Below are positions 1-12,319 of a stretch of DNA of 64,000 bases, piece after piece. The stretch lies in the NCBI RefSeq assembly GCF_004337985.1, contig NC_043741.1, positions 373,546 to 437,545 of the forward strand, read 5' to 3'. Every line of letters begins with the position of its first letter. The stretch's first letter is position 1. Below the pieces are notes generated by a model. The model had not been told where the DNA came from and searched no databases. It saw only the letters and a list, made by a program, of their open reading frames with translations. This stretch comes from Pyricularia pennisetigena (taxonomy: Eukaryota > Ascomycota > Sordariomycetes > Magnaporthales > Pyriculariaceae). The translations under genes were made by a program, and so were the position numbers.

Positions 1-660
1 GCTAGGGTTTGCGCTTTGAAAAAAAAAAAGAAAAAAAAAACTTTGTTTACAAGCATTTTGGGCGGCAAGCGAACAGGAGGAGTGAATTAAAAGATTGTAA
101 GTGTAGCTATACGGGCTGTCGGATAAATGGTAGTTGTAGACAAGAAAGCAAAGGCACGAACAAAAAGGCCAGGGTGTAAAAGTTGGAACAAAAGTGCAAC
201 CTATCATTGTATAATTGTTCTTTGTGTTGGACGCAAACTTTGTCTTAATCTATCCCTGGGCATGCTTATACAGTTATACTTAAGTGGCTGTCCTTGTTTA
301 TTGGTACTCTCCATATAATTTTCTTGTACGGATAGTATTAGGACCTGCAGGGTTTTTGCTAATACTTTCCTTATTCTGGAGTTTTCGGATGCCAAAAACA
401 ATAGTGCAGACAAAAGGATGTGCTCGAGAGTCCCAGCCCCGGCTACGCAGTAATGATACTCCGTCCTATGACTGGTAAACGTTCAACCGGCCCTCGACCG
501 CTGCATGATAAGCTGAAGATCATTGCCCTTGGCTTCTCTTTTTAAAAACGCGTTAACGAAAACACACGAGTTTAAGTCCATTGTTCGGCCTCGGAATGCG
601 AGATCTGAAGCCAACGAAAGCGCCAGTGGCCACACGCGAGCCCATTCAGATACTCACTCC
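1..660. other. Left-edge non-coding stretch
   Basis: No gene could be supported. The first 40 bases contain an A-rich run. The rest is balanced sequence with only short open frames lacking family resemblance. Confidence 0.4.
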
Positions 661-1431
661 TTACCACAGCCGAATTCGTAGCCAGCAGGACCGACACACT
701 CCCCGAGAGATCGACAAGTCTCGGCGCCGGGAATCTTTGGCCAAGCCACACCAGTTCGAGTCAGCGGGCGGCTGTGCAACGCACTTTTTGGACAAAAGCC
801 AAAGCGCCATGATGAGACTCACATTGTGCACTACCGGGTAAGGATCCCAGTTCTGTTCTGTACGCGGTTCGTATTCGAGAACTTTGATCACGGTGCCGGC
901 CAACTCCGGGCCAAGCAGCATCGTGACAAAGGCATATGTCATATCAATGCCTGTGAAAAACAGATTTGGCCGGTCATGGTTTTGTTAGTGTCGTACAATA
1001 GTGAAGAAATCCTCTCTTCTGTCATTGTTTTTATTTTCTTTTTGTCTCATCCCCCCCTTTTTCAAAACACAAATCATAAAAGGTAGGGAAATTTCTTTAC
1101 CGGCCGAAATACCAGAACTGGACCAAATATTCCCATCCACAACCCACCTCACCGTAGGGACCCAGGTTATATTATCCCCGAACTGTATCGGGAAATTCCC
1201 ACACGGCTTTTGTTGGCTGTGGCTTTCCGGCCGTCCAAAACGCCAGACTTGTTCTTGGCCAAGAACGCGGACTTGATGCACACGCTGAGCAGGTATTCGA
1301 GGCTCGGGTGGCGGGCGCGGACAATACCCCACCAGTTGCATAATGTCAGAAGGCCCAATGACGTCCAAAGGCTGGAAGCCCAGGGAAAAGAACCTGCGAG
1401 GGTGGCGGTCGGTTAACTGCTCTATCGACAA
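661..1431 (-). pseudogene. DJ-1/PfpI (ThiJ) family protein, decayed copy
   Basis: Read on the minus strand, three pieces in different frames follow the order of a fungal DJ-1/PfpI protein. First comes an N-terminal start at 1431 with FQPLDVIGPSDIMQ. Next, around 1170-1350, is the nucleophile-elbow region, with HPSLEYLLSVC and GVLDGRKATANK. Then, around 1100-1210, is WVVDGNIWSSSGISA. A recognisable intron (about 951-1100, donor GTAAAG, acceptor TTTCACAG) leads to IDMTYAFVTMLLGPELAG and EQNWDPY. The segment that normally holds the central strand before the cysteine elbow is missing, and at least two frame changes separate the pieces, so no intact protein can be made. The family includes glutamine amidotransferase-like and stress proteins; the exact function of this copy is unknown. 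The 3' end is approximate. Confidence 0.72.
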
Positions 1432-1439
1432 TGTCCGAG

Positions 1440-3340
1440 GATGTATATGTCGATTCGTTGATTTACGATGCCAATGTCAAGACTTACGTCAAACTCTGCA
1501 GGGGGGGCGGTGACTGGGCTAAGATGGCCACAGTCGAAGGCCCAAGCATGTGCAGCCACGAAGACTTCATGATGGATACGTTCGTCGAGGTAGGAGGGCT
1601 AAGTGTGCGGGACAGATTTTGTAAGTCTAAGGAAGACTTGTGGGAGATGAACAGAAGTGCTGGTTAGAAGCCGTGCTCAGCAACAAACGACTGTATTTCT
1701 TTTACTCCCTCCATTGCACCCATTATATATAGACATGAGCGCCGCGTTCTCATCCAGTAACCGCGGGACATTCCAATCAAGCCAAGAATTTGCTGCCAAG
1801 CAATATTTTACGAGCCATGCTAGCTGATTGGCAAGAGTCAAAAGATTCATGTGCCGTTGAGTGAGTTTACGCTATTGAATCCGGTAAACACGAGGTGATT
1901 TACCCATGTACTAGCAAGGCAGATGTGACTCTGTAAATCAAATTGCCCCTGGTTTATGAGTGTGGATCTTTGTCGACCGGTTGAATAAGCCCGTTCGTGA
2001 TGGCCGAACAAATGATTTGCTCCTATGTGCAGCCGGCCGCAGACATGGATCCCAGAAGCGAGCATGATCAGCGTGGTTTGTGCCCTTGCAACTCAGCCTC
2101 GACAGCCTGCCAGGAAAGTTAAAGCGCGCTCATAATGACTCCATCTCCACGATACGTATAATCAACGGGTTCAATATGCACCTGCCTGCCATGTCATCAA
2201 AACATGGACAAGGCTGTAAAAGAGGGTCAAAGCGTAAGGCGTGTACAGGAAAAGCGGCTACGTCTCTGTCAATGTCCAGTGGTATAGGTAGGCAGCGGGA
2301 GTGATAGAGCGGAGGGTTCTCGCCTAAATTGACCAACTGAGGTTTTGATAATGGAAGGCAGCAAATACATGCAAAGAATTACCGAAAAGTCTGGCATATC
2401 CATGATCTGATTGGGTGACAAACACATCCTGAATACAGCTGCGAGCCAGCAATCAACAATCGGGCCGCTGGGCGTAGACCATGGTGTGCGGGAGTAATGG
2501 CAAAGAACTCAAGCTTTTGTCTGGGAAGTGCATTCCGCACAAATGACCGTGGATCGAAATGTCCAAGAATCGTTTCTTACGGCGGCGAGGCTTGTGATTT
2601 CCAAAATCCCCTTTCGTTGTTACTTTGTTTCTTTTTTTCTTCCTTCTTTGCACGCATGCTCTCAAACAATCCCATCAAAACCAATGGGACAACATCCCGA
2701 AATCCCGGCATACCAAAGGTCGTATCTTGGATCCTCTAGCACAGAACAAACCCGTAACAACAAGCCTGACCCCAGGGGGCTACGGCACATGTCTCGATTC
2801 CACGTGACTGGCTGAACAATATTCCCCGAATTGGACAAACGAGGCGAGGAAATGTGGCGGCAAGCAAGTCCCCCGCCACCACTCAGACGCCACGGGATAC
2901 CAGCCGATGACGGTGGTGCCCAGTCCTGGTTGGTGTACCACAAACACCGAATGCGCCTTGGCTTGAGGGAGGGCAGGGGAATTCTGGCACGAGAAAACAC
3001 GAGTTTTGTGATGCATTGACACATATTAATTCCCTCGTATCGTTGGTCGTTGAAACATTGAAAGGCGTCTAGGTCATCAGCTAGCCACTGCTGTTTTGCA
3101 TAGTAAACGTCATTCAAAACGAGAAGTCGTCCTGGACAGGAATATTGAATGACAACAAGATACGTAGCAATATAAAGTCTAAAGTTTCCCCCCCGCCATC
3201 CTGCAAGGCACGGATTAATTGACGGGTGTTGCTTTTGCAATCTATCTAGCAGTAGGCGAATGTGATCAACTGCCCGCCTACAATCTTACATATACACATA
3301 TATACATTCTATCAACAATCCCACCTCGCTCAGGCTCATC
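1440..3340. other. Intergenic region, no supported gene
   Basis: Several short open frames occur on both strands, but none shows a signal peptide, a family motif or exon logic. The sequence is not strongly AT-biased and carries no recognised repeat. It forms the upstream region of the secreted-protein gene that starts at 3349. Confidence 0.4.
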
Positions 3341-3348
3341 AAACAAGC

Positions 3349-4081
3349 ATGCTCATCTCAACACATCTCGGTATCTTTGCCAGGTACGCATAAAGCCAAG
3401 CCCCTTTGAATGGCACCACCCCAAAACCCAGTTCATCCCAACATTGATCGTCTCAGATCTTCGCTGCAACTCCACCTCTTGTATCGCACAAGCTTAATCG
3501 TGGCCCCACTAAAAAACTAACCCATACACGCACACACACACCCCCCCACCCTCCCGACACGCAGCACCGCCGCTCTGGTGACGGGTCAAAACACAGGGGT
3601 CGCTGGCAGCAGCAGCAGCAGCAGCAGCAGCATCCAGCCCACGACCGTCACGCCGCCCACTGCAGCGACCGGCTCGCTCACCGTCACAGCGCCCATCCAG
3701 ACCGGCTGCCCGACCGTCACGACAACGGGCATCCAGTGCTCGACCTGCGTCGTGCCGGCCTGCCTCCAGATCTCGACCGTCACGCAGTCGTGCGGCTGCC
3801 CGACGCCCGTGCCGACCCAGACCGTCAACTGGCCCTGCCAGGGCGGCTGCGGCGGCCTGTCGTGCGCCACGTCGTACGTCGTCGTCGCCCAGTCGGCGCT
3901 GGGCTGTCCTCTGAACGGCTCGATCCCTCTCCTCCAGCCCCCGACTCAGCTCCTGCCATCATCGGGCGGGCTGTCGTCGACAACCACGCCGGACGGTCAG
4001 GTGCCAAGCAACAGCAGCGATGTGGCCCCGGGACCAACAGCGGCCGGGGCAAGGATAATGCCTTTTAAGTTTTGGTTGTGA
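3349..4081 (+). CDS. Cysteine-rich secreted protein, Ser/Thr-rich (183 aa, two exons)
   Basis: Exon 1 (3349-3383) begins ATG CTC ATC. It is joined through a 181-bp intron (3384-3564, donor GTACGC, acceptor CACGCAG) to the long exon ending at 4081. The splice restores a signal peptide, MLISTHLGIFASTAALVTG, with likely cleavage before Gln. The mature part starts with a run of serines coded by an AGC repeat (about 3609-3635), then a Thr/Pro-rich stretch and ten cysteines in a compact domain, several as CxxC-like pairs. The tail is Ser/Pro-rich. No enzymatic family is recognised; wall or extracellular location is inferred from the signal peptide. The start and intron were chosen because they alone give a hydrophobic leader in frame. 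The gene to its right (5303) has the same leader design with the intron in the same Ser codon phase. Confidence 0.7.
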
Positions 4082-5302
4082 ATGGGTGTGGGGGGAAGGG
4101 GGGAAAATGGGAAAAGCGGAAATTATTGACGGGGCGCGGGAGGAGGAGGGAGGGAGTAATATGGTGTTCAATTGCTGTCAAATCCTTCACTGCCTCACTG
4201 CATGGCGCGGTATCGAGGCTGGAGCCGTATGATCCAAGTGTCAGAAGCTGCCTTCCTCATAATCGAATAAATTAATATCAGTCCCGAAAGAGTTCAGATG
4301 CAGCCCTATGCGGTAAGCGCATTCATTCCCCCCCCCTGGTTCCGGACCAAGTCTCCATGTTGCAAACCGCTTGTCAAAGGAAGCATGTTAAATTCTGTCA
4401 TACTCGAACAGCCCAGGCAAAATTTCCCGAATCGGTCAGGGGGTAACAAAGATAGAAAAGATGAAGAAAAAAAAAAAAGTCCAGATGAAAATCTTTGGTC
4501 ATCTGTGGATTTCACCCTGCACATCAAAAAAAGCGGTCGCGACTGAGTGGGGGGTGTGCTTCAAGAGTCACGAATCGTACATATGTGCGTACGTGCTACG
4601 TAGTAGGGCAGGTGCTTTACGAATAACCATAGAGATTCTATTGACGAGAAGAGGACAAGAAGAGACAAAAAGAGCGAAGAAAAAAAAAAGAGAAGAAAAA
4701 AAGAGAGACAAAGGAACGGCTCCTTCCCGTTATCCAATGCATTGTTATAGGGTAGGGATGTATCGATAGGGCAGAGATAAAAAAAAACCAAGCATAGAGA
4801 ATGCAACACGGCCTCGCGTCCATCACTCCTTGTTACTCGGTAATTTATTCGAGGAATCCACCTGTTTCAGCATCCTACTTTTGGCTGACATGAGCGGACT
4901 CGCTTGTCTTGACGGCAAAAGGAAAAAGAAAACACCCACGCTCTCCACCACGACGAACCCTCCCCATCCCTGAAAACATTCGAGGCGCAGCCGAGTCAAC
5001 GTGTTTTGGTGGTGTTAGATGGTGCAAGGAACAATTCTCCGAAGCAGTTAGTGCTTGCTTTTCCACACCGGCACCATTTGGGCATTATTTTTTTTGGTTC
5101 GCAAAAGCTTGTGAGCTTTGTATAAAGGGGGTTGGACGATCTGCCCCAGAGCCAAGACTTGCACATCTTGGTCCGTTCCTAGCAACGGGACTGGATTCTT
5201 GGTTGCGAGTGGAAGCAAGCCTGCCAACTCTTCACCCAGAGGTCGCTCGTTCATTGTCACTCATTAATCCCGGCCTCGACGGTCCAAAAATAAGTAGCGA
5301 CC
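4082..5302. other. Intergenic region between two secreted-protein genes
   Basis: Contains purine-rich runs (about 4084-4160 and 4640-4710) and A tracts, with no supported coding sequence. It includes the 3' region of the left gene and the promoter of the right gene. Confidence 0.4.
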
Positions 5303-6769
5303 ATGAAGATCTTTGCCAGGTTCATCGTCCCCGCGCTGGCGAGGTAAGTCTTGATCAGTTAGTTGTTTGAGCTATGACCTAAATCAAAATAGGAAATTTT
5401 ATCGCTGACATTAAATCATAGCACTGCGTGCCTCGTGGAGGGAAAGGCAACCAGCAAGAGAACCGAAATCGCAGCGGGGGCCGCTTCAAGTGGCCCGCTC
5501 ATGGGCGGTGACGGTGGAGCCTCGCCCGTGAGCGGGCCACTTGAAGCGGTCCCGGGTGTCAAAAGCGCAGCCAAGGAGGCCGCCCCGATGCCGGCTGAGT
5601 CAGCGTCACCAGTGATGCCAGCGGCTCAAGCTTCAAGCTCAAACTCAAGCTCGGAATGCTGCGGCTCCAGCCCAAGCAGCGGCGGAAAGGCCAAGTCAGG
5701 AGAGAGCACAAAGCCCGAGGCTAGCAGCCAAAGTCCTGCAGCACCACACATGATGCCACCCGCGCCCATGATGCCAGCCGCTCACGCTCCAAGCTCAAAC
5801 TCAAGCAAGCCGGCTGCCGAGGGCCCCATGGCCGAATCTGGCAAGAAGCCTAGCTCATCAGAGCCCAAGCCTCCCAAGATGGGCAGCGAGGGTTCCATGT
5901 CGAGCGGTCACAAGTCACCCGCAATGGAATCTTCAACCCCAGCTAAAATGGGCAGCGAGGGTTCCATGTCGAGTGGCCACAAGTCGGCCCCAATGGAATC
6001 TTCACCCCCATCTAAAATGGCAGGGGAAGCGGCCATGCCGTCAAAGTCCGAATCTGGCTCAAAGGGCGGGTCGGGAGAGTCCAAGTGCTGCGGAGGCGGC
6101 GCCAAGATGCCATCGGGCGGCGAGTCGGCCAAGCCGGCCAAGAGCGAAGGAGGCAAGGCCGCCGCACCCCCGGCGACAGAGGGCCAAGCTGCACAGGGAG
6201 GCCAAGCCGTCGTCATCATCATCGGCCACGGCGGGGGCGGTGCGGCTGCAGCACCGAGCTCCAACTCATCCGAGGGCGCCAAGACACCACCTCCGGCAGC
6301 GTCCGGCAGCGGCGTGCAGATCATCTCACCTCCCGCCGCGGGCGGCTCCAGCAAGTCTAACGGCACGGCGGGGATGGGCGAGGGTGACAAGAAAAAGGGC
6401 AAGATGATGGGCGACAAGGGCAAGAACAACGGCACGGCCATGGTGAAACCGGGCAAGATGGATGGCAACAAGGGCATGAAGAACGGCACGGCGGGCAACA
6501 AGGGCATGAACAACGGCACGGCGACACTCAAGCCTCCAAAGTCTGTCGGGGGCGGCAACGGCACCTCGGGCGCCAAGCCGCCTTCCGGTGGTGGTGGCCT
6601 GACCGGCGCGGCTCCGATCAGCTCCAACTCGACGACGGGCACGCCTGGCGGGGGGCTTCCGACGGCCAGCTCTGCGGACGGCAGGCTTCGGCCGTTCGGT
6701 CTTGTATACGAAACCACGTCGTACGTGGTGGGTCTTCTTTCCGCCGTGGCTTTAGTGAGTTGTCTATAG
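5303..6769 (+). CDS. Secreted Ser/Gly/Lys-rich low-complexity protein with probable GPI-anchor tail (462 aa, two exons)
   Basis: Exon 1 (5303-5343) and exon 2 (5422-6769) are joined across a 78-bp intron (GTAAGT...ATCATAG). The splice restores the leader MKIFARFIVPALASTACLVEG. The mature protein is almost entirely low complexity. It has Ser/Ala/Pro-rich blocks with SSNSS sequons, a tandem repeat built on KMGSEGSMSSGHKS (about 5875-5990), and a Lys/Gly region with repeated GNKGMKNGTA-type units carrying NGT sequons. The last 20 residues (YETTSYVVGLLSAVALVSCL) are hydrophobic after a small-residue stretch, as in GPI-attachment signals. A heavily glycosylated wall or mucin-like role is inferred; no enzyme domain is seen. 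The coding region contains a perfect 21-bp inverted repeat (5481-5501 and 5529-5549). Confidence 0.72.
5481..5549. repeat. Perfect 21-bp inverted repeat inside the coding sequence
   Basis: The left arm 5481-5501 (ccgcttcaagtggcccgctc plus a) is the exact reverse complement of 5529-5549. The loop is 27 nt. The arms code SSGPL on the left and again SGPLEA on the right, so the palindrome also creates a short peptide echo. Confidence 0.95.
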
Positions 6770-7058
6770 GTCGGAGCTGCAGGGGCAACTCCGCTTCCGT
6801 CACGCTGAGCGTGAGACTTGTACTGTACTTATTTTTTAGTATTGATACCATTATGGAGAAAAATTCCGAACGTGGCAATGATATTCTCTTGTATTTTTAG
6901 ATCAAATGTCAAGTGAAATTGGATCAGTCTGTCCGTGTTCAAGATAAAGTACCTCGTCAAACTGATGCCAGGTCAAAATTCTGACATGCAGGTTTAGGGT
7001 CTAAAGAACGTGTGTTCATGAATCATTTAGGGCGGGGCTTCCGTCGTTGCATGTATCA
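6770..7058. other. Intergenic spacer before the nested retroelement
   Basis: AT-leaning sequence with no gene. It ends in TCAACTGT; the last five bases (ACTGT) are the target-site duplication of the copia element. Confidence 0.5.
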
Positions 7059-7063
7059 ACTGT

Positions 7064-7229
7064 TGTTGCAGTAGATAGATCTTGGCATCACATGACCAAA
7101 TGAGCTTAGTCAGCGCTGTGCACACCATAAAAGCGCTGCCACGCTCGTTAGCCTAAATAGCGCACCCTACCTAAATACATGGCTCTCCTACCACTTATGC
7201 AGGCTGCACGTGTACGTTCGTGTACGTCA
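7064..7229 (+). repeat. 5' LTR of the copia element
   Basis: 166 bp, TG...CA ends. It differs from the 3' LTR at eight sites, all transitions. At four of these the 5' copy has A where the 3' copy has G; at the other four it keeps C where the 3' copy has T. Confidence 0.93.
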
Positions 7230-9785
7230 ATTATAAGCCCGGTACAGCTGTAAACTATAAAATCTCTACTTTACGCAAATTGCAATTATATATTAATACA
7301 AATAACGCCTATTTTATTTATTTTTTTCTCTTTTTACCGCACACCATATTTACGACCGAAAAGCTCCAAAAATCGCCAGCAACGCTTAATTTACGCGCCC
7401 AATAGCCTAAATGGTTTAAAACTTACCGCCAAAATGCAAAAATATTACGCATTTGGAAATTGGTTAATTTAAACCAATAAACCGACGAAAAACTCCCAAC
7501 ATTTGAAAAATTTACCGAAAACGTTATAAAATCGTTTAAACGCTCCCAATTCGACGATTATTATACAAATTTACGAATTTGGAATTTAAATCCGTTTAAA
7601 ATTAAACGTAAAATAAACCAAATCGCCAAATCGTTTACAAATACAAATAAACCTGTTTTTAAAAACTTAAAAAAACCTGTTATACCTGGTAACTTTACGC
7701 CTTCCGAAATAAAACGCGCGGTAAATAAAACACGCGAAACGTAAAAATTGCAAAAAAATTATACAAACGAATAATTCCGAAAAATTAATATTTTCCTGCA
7801 ATAGGTTATAAAAAATATAAACCCAACGTATTTTAATACGGCGCTTTTTACCGTTTAACGCAACGGTTGGAATACGTTTAAAAGGATAATTAAAACGTTT
7901 TAAAAAAAAATTCGCACTTTTTTTAACGCACGTTAAAAAACAGGTTATTAAAAATTATAAAATAATTTTAGCTTTAGCTCGTACAATAAATAATAAAACG
8001 AATTGGTTTAAAATTTACGATTTAGCCTACGAAAAAACCCGGAACTATAAAATCACCGATTTTAAAAGGGATTTAACGATTAAAAACTTTATCGAAACAG
8101 GAGGACGTTTCCAACCTTTTTGGGCTATAAACGTTCGGAACGAATTAAATAAACCGGATTATACAATTACTTTTAAATATATTTTTAAATAATTTAAAAG
8201 CGCGTTTTACGACGATACCACCGATTTTTTAATAAAAGGTGGCCGCAATTTCGTTAAATTTTATACGATATTTGGCGGATCCGCTAAGGAGCAAAATAAT
8301 GGTTTAAACCACGCTCCTAACAGGGGTAAAAACAGGGGAAATACACGGAATAAATATCTTTATAATTACAATTATTTTTAATTACCAAATTTATACGAAA
8401 GGTTGGTGTATGCGGTAATAGGGAAAAACCCCAAAATCCGTATACGTGGCCCCTATTTAGCCGAAAATCGCAAAAAAATTTGCGCCGAATTTAAAAAAAA
8501 CCGTTAGTCCTTTATCCGCGAATTATTAATTTAAAAGGGTGTAATTACCGAATTAGGATTTACCACGAACGGAGGGACGAAAAAAGCACCGCAATTTAAA
8601 AAACAGGGGGGGCCGCCCATTATTTCGGCGGTTTACCTAACCATTTTTAACGAACCCAACGATTTTATATGCTTTTAAACACGTTACGATAAAAAAATTA
8701 GCGCGTTTACGTTTATAAATATTTCCTATAATTTATATTATAATAATATTTTATTCGATAATTGCTGTTTTATATATTTGGTAAACGTTAAAAAACGTTT
8801 AAACCCGGGTTTTGTCCGTAAATTTATAAATACGGATCCGTAATTTATTATATGCGGTATTTAACAATTTAAAATTACCGCGTTTGGTACGCGCACCATA
8901 TAAAACGTGCTAAACGGAGGACGGACGTTAAAATTTGTTAATATAGCGTACGTGCCCAATTTTTACGTTAATATCGTGTTAAAAACGCGTTTAAAGGATA
9001 AAAACGTATAGTATAACGGCTGGGATTGCATTTTGCGTTTAAGGAATATAAAGGACAATTAGGTATTGTGCGGTTTGCAACGACGTAATAACGTAATTTT
9101 CCTATAATATAAGCCTGTTTACTATTTGCGCGTTACCCCTACCATACAAATATTTTTTGCAGGTATTATTTTTTTAACGGTTATAAACGGTTGGATAAAA
9201 TTTATTAGGATTCTATAAAGGAATTCCACGGAAATATACGACGAAAAAAAAAATAATTCGTTAATTTGGTATTGGAAAACCGGCCACCTGGGTCCGGAAG
9301 CGTTTAAGGCGTTGGTCCACCGGGTTGAAAATGTAAAAATTAAAGGACCAAAAATATTGGAGTGCGAAACGTGCGTTTAAACATATGGTAAAACAATAGT
9401 ATCGAAACGCCTAAAAAGCGAATTATATAAATTTTATTATATAATATACCTAAATTTTTTCCATTTTGAAAAATTAGGTACTAGTATGCGGTATTTGCTA
9501 TTATTAAAAAACGAATATTCGGGGCGTTTAACAATTATTCCGTTTACCGGAAAAACAAAGGCAAAATTCGTATTAACAATATTCGGTTTCGAATAATGGG
9601 TAACGCGCCAATACGGCCTACAAATTGCGAAATTTTTCCACGATAACGAACCTATTTTAATAACGCATACGGGATATATTTTTTACTAAAAACATTGCAA
9701 AAAATTTGGGATCGAAATAAAAACGCCTCCTTTTAATATATATAAACCGAACGGCCAAATAAAACGCTCGAAATAAAAAGTAATT
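7230..9785 (+). pseudogene. Copia gag/protease/integrase core region, mutated beyond reading
   Basis: About 2.5 kb of strongly AT-shifted sequence where gag, protease and the integrase core of a copia element should lie. Stops occur every few codons in all frames. Assignment rests on position between the 5' LTR and the recognisable integrase C-terminus that follows. Confidence 0.6.
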
Positions 9786-11214
9786 GTGCGCGCGTTTAAA
9801 ATGCGTTTAGCAACCAATTTACTTACCTTTATTTGGTTAAAAATAATTATAACCGCAGGTTATTTTATTAATATAAATCCATTAATAAACCGGAAAAGTT
9901 TTAACCCAAACGAAATTTTATTGGCATGGTTTAAAAGGTTTTTTAAATGGTATATATTTGTACTGTTTATTATATTAAATAAAAACCTGCGCTTAAATTG
10001 GTTTGGTACGTACGTATACGGGTGTAAAATTTACGTGTTAAACCCGGTAAAAACGAAGTTAAAAGATAGGGTAATATTTAAAACGAATTTTAAAACGTAC
10101 GTGGGATACCTGGTTAAATATAAATCCTTTAAAATATATTATATTTGGGTACCTTTTTTCGACAAAATTATCATTTTACGCAACGTCCGATTCGACGAAA
10201 TACGTTTTTACTAAAAATAAAAAAAAAAAGGATAAAAACCGGTAAATTTAATAACGAATACGAATTTTTAATAAACCGGATCCACGAACTAATATTAGAA
10301 TTTTTGGGGGACGGAATAATCGAACGATTGGGTTTATTACGAAATAAACTATTATTCGCACCTAATTCAGGCGTTTTTATTTTTAATTAAGGGTTAAATA
10401 ACGTAGCAATACTATAAAAACGGAGCGCGGAAACACCTACGGAGCACCGCAATATGCATTTCCGCGAATAAATCGCAAAAAGCGATATTTTTAAAAGTTT
10501 GGGCGGACCGATCCCAAATAAAGCGGTTAATTAACCGGAACCGCCTGGGATAAAAATGGTTAACGAATTAGTAAAATATACGTTGGTGGTATTAGCGTAT
10601 TTAAAAATTTTAAAAAATAATGCAATAACGCCTAAAACGGGAAAAAATTACGTATTCGGTATACGTACACCAAATAATAACGGATTTCCACCGCGTGCGC
10701 CCACGGACCCTATAAAGGAACCGGGTGCGCCGAAATTGGTAAAAAACACCCGAACGGTGGGATTAATCGTTATTAATAACGAATCGGCGCGGGAATACCC
10801 TACGTTTAACCGTTTTTTCGTCGGGGGTAATATACCGGAACCGCAGTCCGAACCACCGAATCCGACGAATATTACCGTTATATCCGCACAATTTTTAAAT
10901 ATTACGCCCGCGCCGGCACCCCAAACCAGCGTTTAAACGCGTATAATAAAATTTAAACGTTTTTCGAAAACGCCCCGACCCATTATAAAGGTTTTGGAAG
11001 CAAATACGAAAGGATAACGTTAACGCGGTAAAGGAAATATAACCCGTGGAAGGCGCGGGGGTAATAATAATAATACGAATTTTGCAAACGCGATTATCCC
11101 AAAAAGAAAAAACGTGGTATACGGAAATAATAATATTTATTTAAAATAAATATATACCGAGGACAGGATATTCGTTCCAGGTTTTTAATTATAATTAACG
11201 TTTTTATTAACGTT
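9786..11214 (+). pseudogene. Copia integrase C-terminal region and linker, remnant
   Basis: The open stretch 9786-10214 keeps the copia integrase C-terminal pattern: a YGCK-type motif (GTYVYGCKIYVLNP), a VGY element (TYVGYLVKYKSFKIYYIW) and a terminal DVRFDE-like sequence (NVRFDEIRFY). Downstream frames are Pro/Asn-rich, as in the linker between integrase and reverse transcriptase. There are many substitutions and in-frame stops between pieces. Confidence 0.7.
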
Positions 11215-11946
11215 TTTACTTAATTAACAAAATACGTTGGAGGGTGGTAATTACAACTACAAAATACTGTACGAAATTATCGCGGCGGTAACATAATAAA
11301 AAAAACCGGATAAAAAGGTTAAACTGTATAAAAACGATTTTGTACCTGCGCCTAAAACCTGGAAAAAGCTTATAACGCACCCGGATAAAAAGCAGTTTTT
11401 TAAAACAGCGAAAACGGAATGGATAAATTTCGAAAAAAAAAAAATATGGGAAATAACCCTTCGGTCGAATTGTATTATAAAACCCGTACCGTTTATATGG
11501 GTATTTACGTATAAATTCGACAAAAACGGTTATTTCGAACGTTATAAAACACGGTTCGTGGCAAAAAGTGATTAACAAACGCTTAACACGTTTAAAAACA
11601 TTTACGCGGCGATATTGGTAACACGCAATTTTAGGTTAGCATTAGCCCTAATGGCGTATTTCGATTTCGAGGCGATCCAAATCGATATAAATAACGTTTT
11701 CCTTAACGCAACGCTTAATATAAATAAACCAGTGTTTTGCACCGCACCAAAAGGGTTTAAGAAAAAAAATACTGTATTTAAATTACGAAAAACGCTTTAC
11801 GGTATAAAAAAATCACCCAAACTTTAGTACGAAAAATTCCTAAAAACGTTACAAAGTTTGGGATTTAAATTAATTGGTAATAAACCATATATGTGCGTAT
11901 TTATACAAAATAGGGTTATCGTGATTTTTTTCGTAAATAATATAAT
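11215..11946 (+). pseudogene. Copia reverse transcriptase, N-terminal half
   Basis: Copia RT landmarks are readable on the plus strand. IDINNVFLNATL stands for the first catalytic Asp block (normally D-V-K-T-A-F-L-N-G). The PKGFKKKNTVFKLRKTLYGI stretch matches the PEGF...V-L-KSLYGLK block. FFVNNII stands where the Y-V-D-D box lies, with both catalytic Asp codons changed (GAC to AAT type). The gypsy insertion cuts the gene immediately after this box. Confidence 0.85.
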
Positions 11947-12268
11947 TGTCACGGCCAGGCATACATTGGAGAACCTCAGTATATTAGGCGCTATCGACGA
12001 AAATTCTAAACTGAAGAGAAGAGAGAAATTACAATCAACGACGCGCTCAAGAGACGCGCTTAAATCCGGAGGTAGTGGATCCTTGTCCGATCCCTGGCTC
12101 GGTGTGGAGCCGAGTCGTGATTCTGAGGGTAGGTCTAGGGGCCTGATCCTCACAACGCGCTCAAGAGACGCGCTTAAATCCGGAGGTAGTGGATCCTTGT
12201 CCGATCCCTGGCTCGGTGTGGAGCCGAGTCGTGATTCTGAGGGTAGGTCTAGGGGCCTGATCCTCACA
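11947..12268 (-). repeat. 3' LTR of the gypsy element
   Basis: 322 bp. It is made of 94 bp of unique sequence plus two tandem 114-bp units (12041-12154 and 12155-12268), each beginning ACGCGCTCAAG and ending GATCCTCACA. In element orientation the duplication lies in the 5' (U3) part of the LTR. Confidence 0.95.
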
Positions 12269-12319
12269 TTACCCCCCTCTAAGGCCTGATCGACGTAGGC
12301 GGTCAGAGTCTTGAGTTTG

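Noticed and set aside
5908..6717. A 269-codon minus-strand frame opposite the low-complexity secreted protein
   Set aside because: Pro/Leu-rich mirror of repetitive coding sequence; no leader or domain, while the plus strand has leader, intron and GPI-like tail.
12041..12268. A repeated protein-like frame across the gypsy LTR (IRPLDLPSESRLGSTPSQGS)
   Set aside because: It is only the translation of the 114-bp LTR repeat unit.
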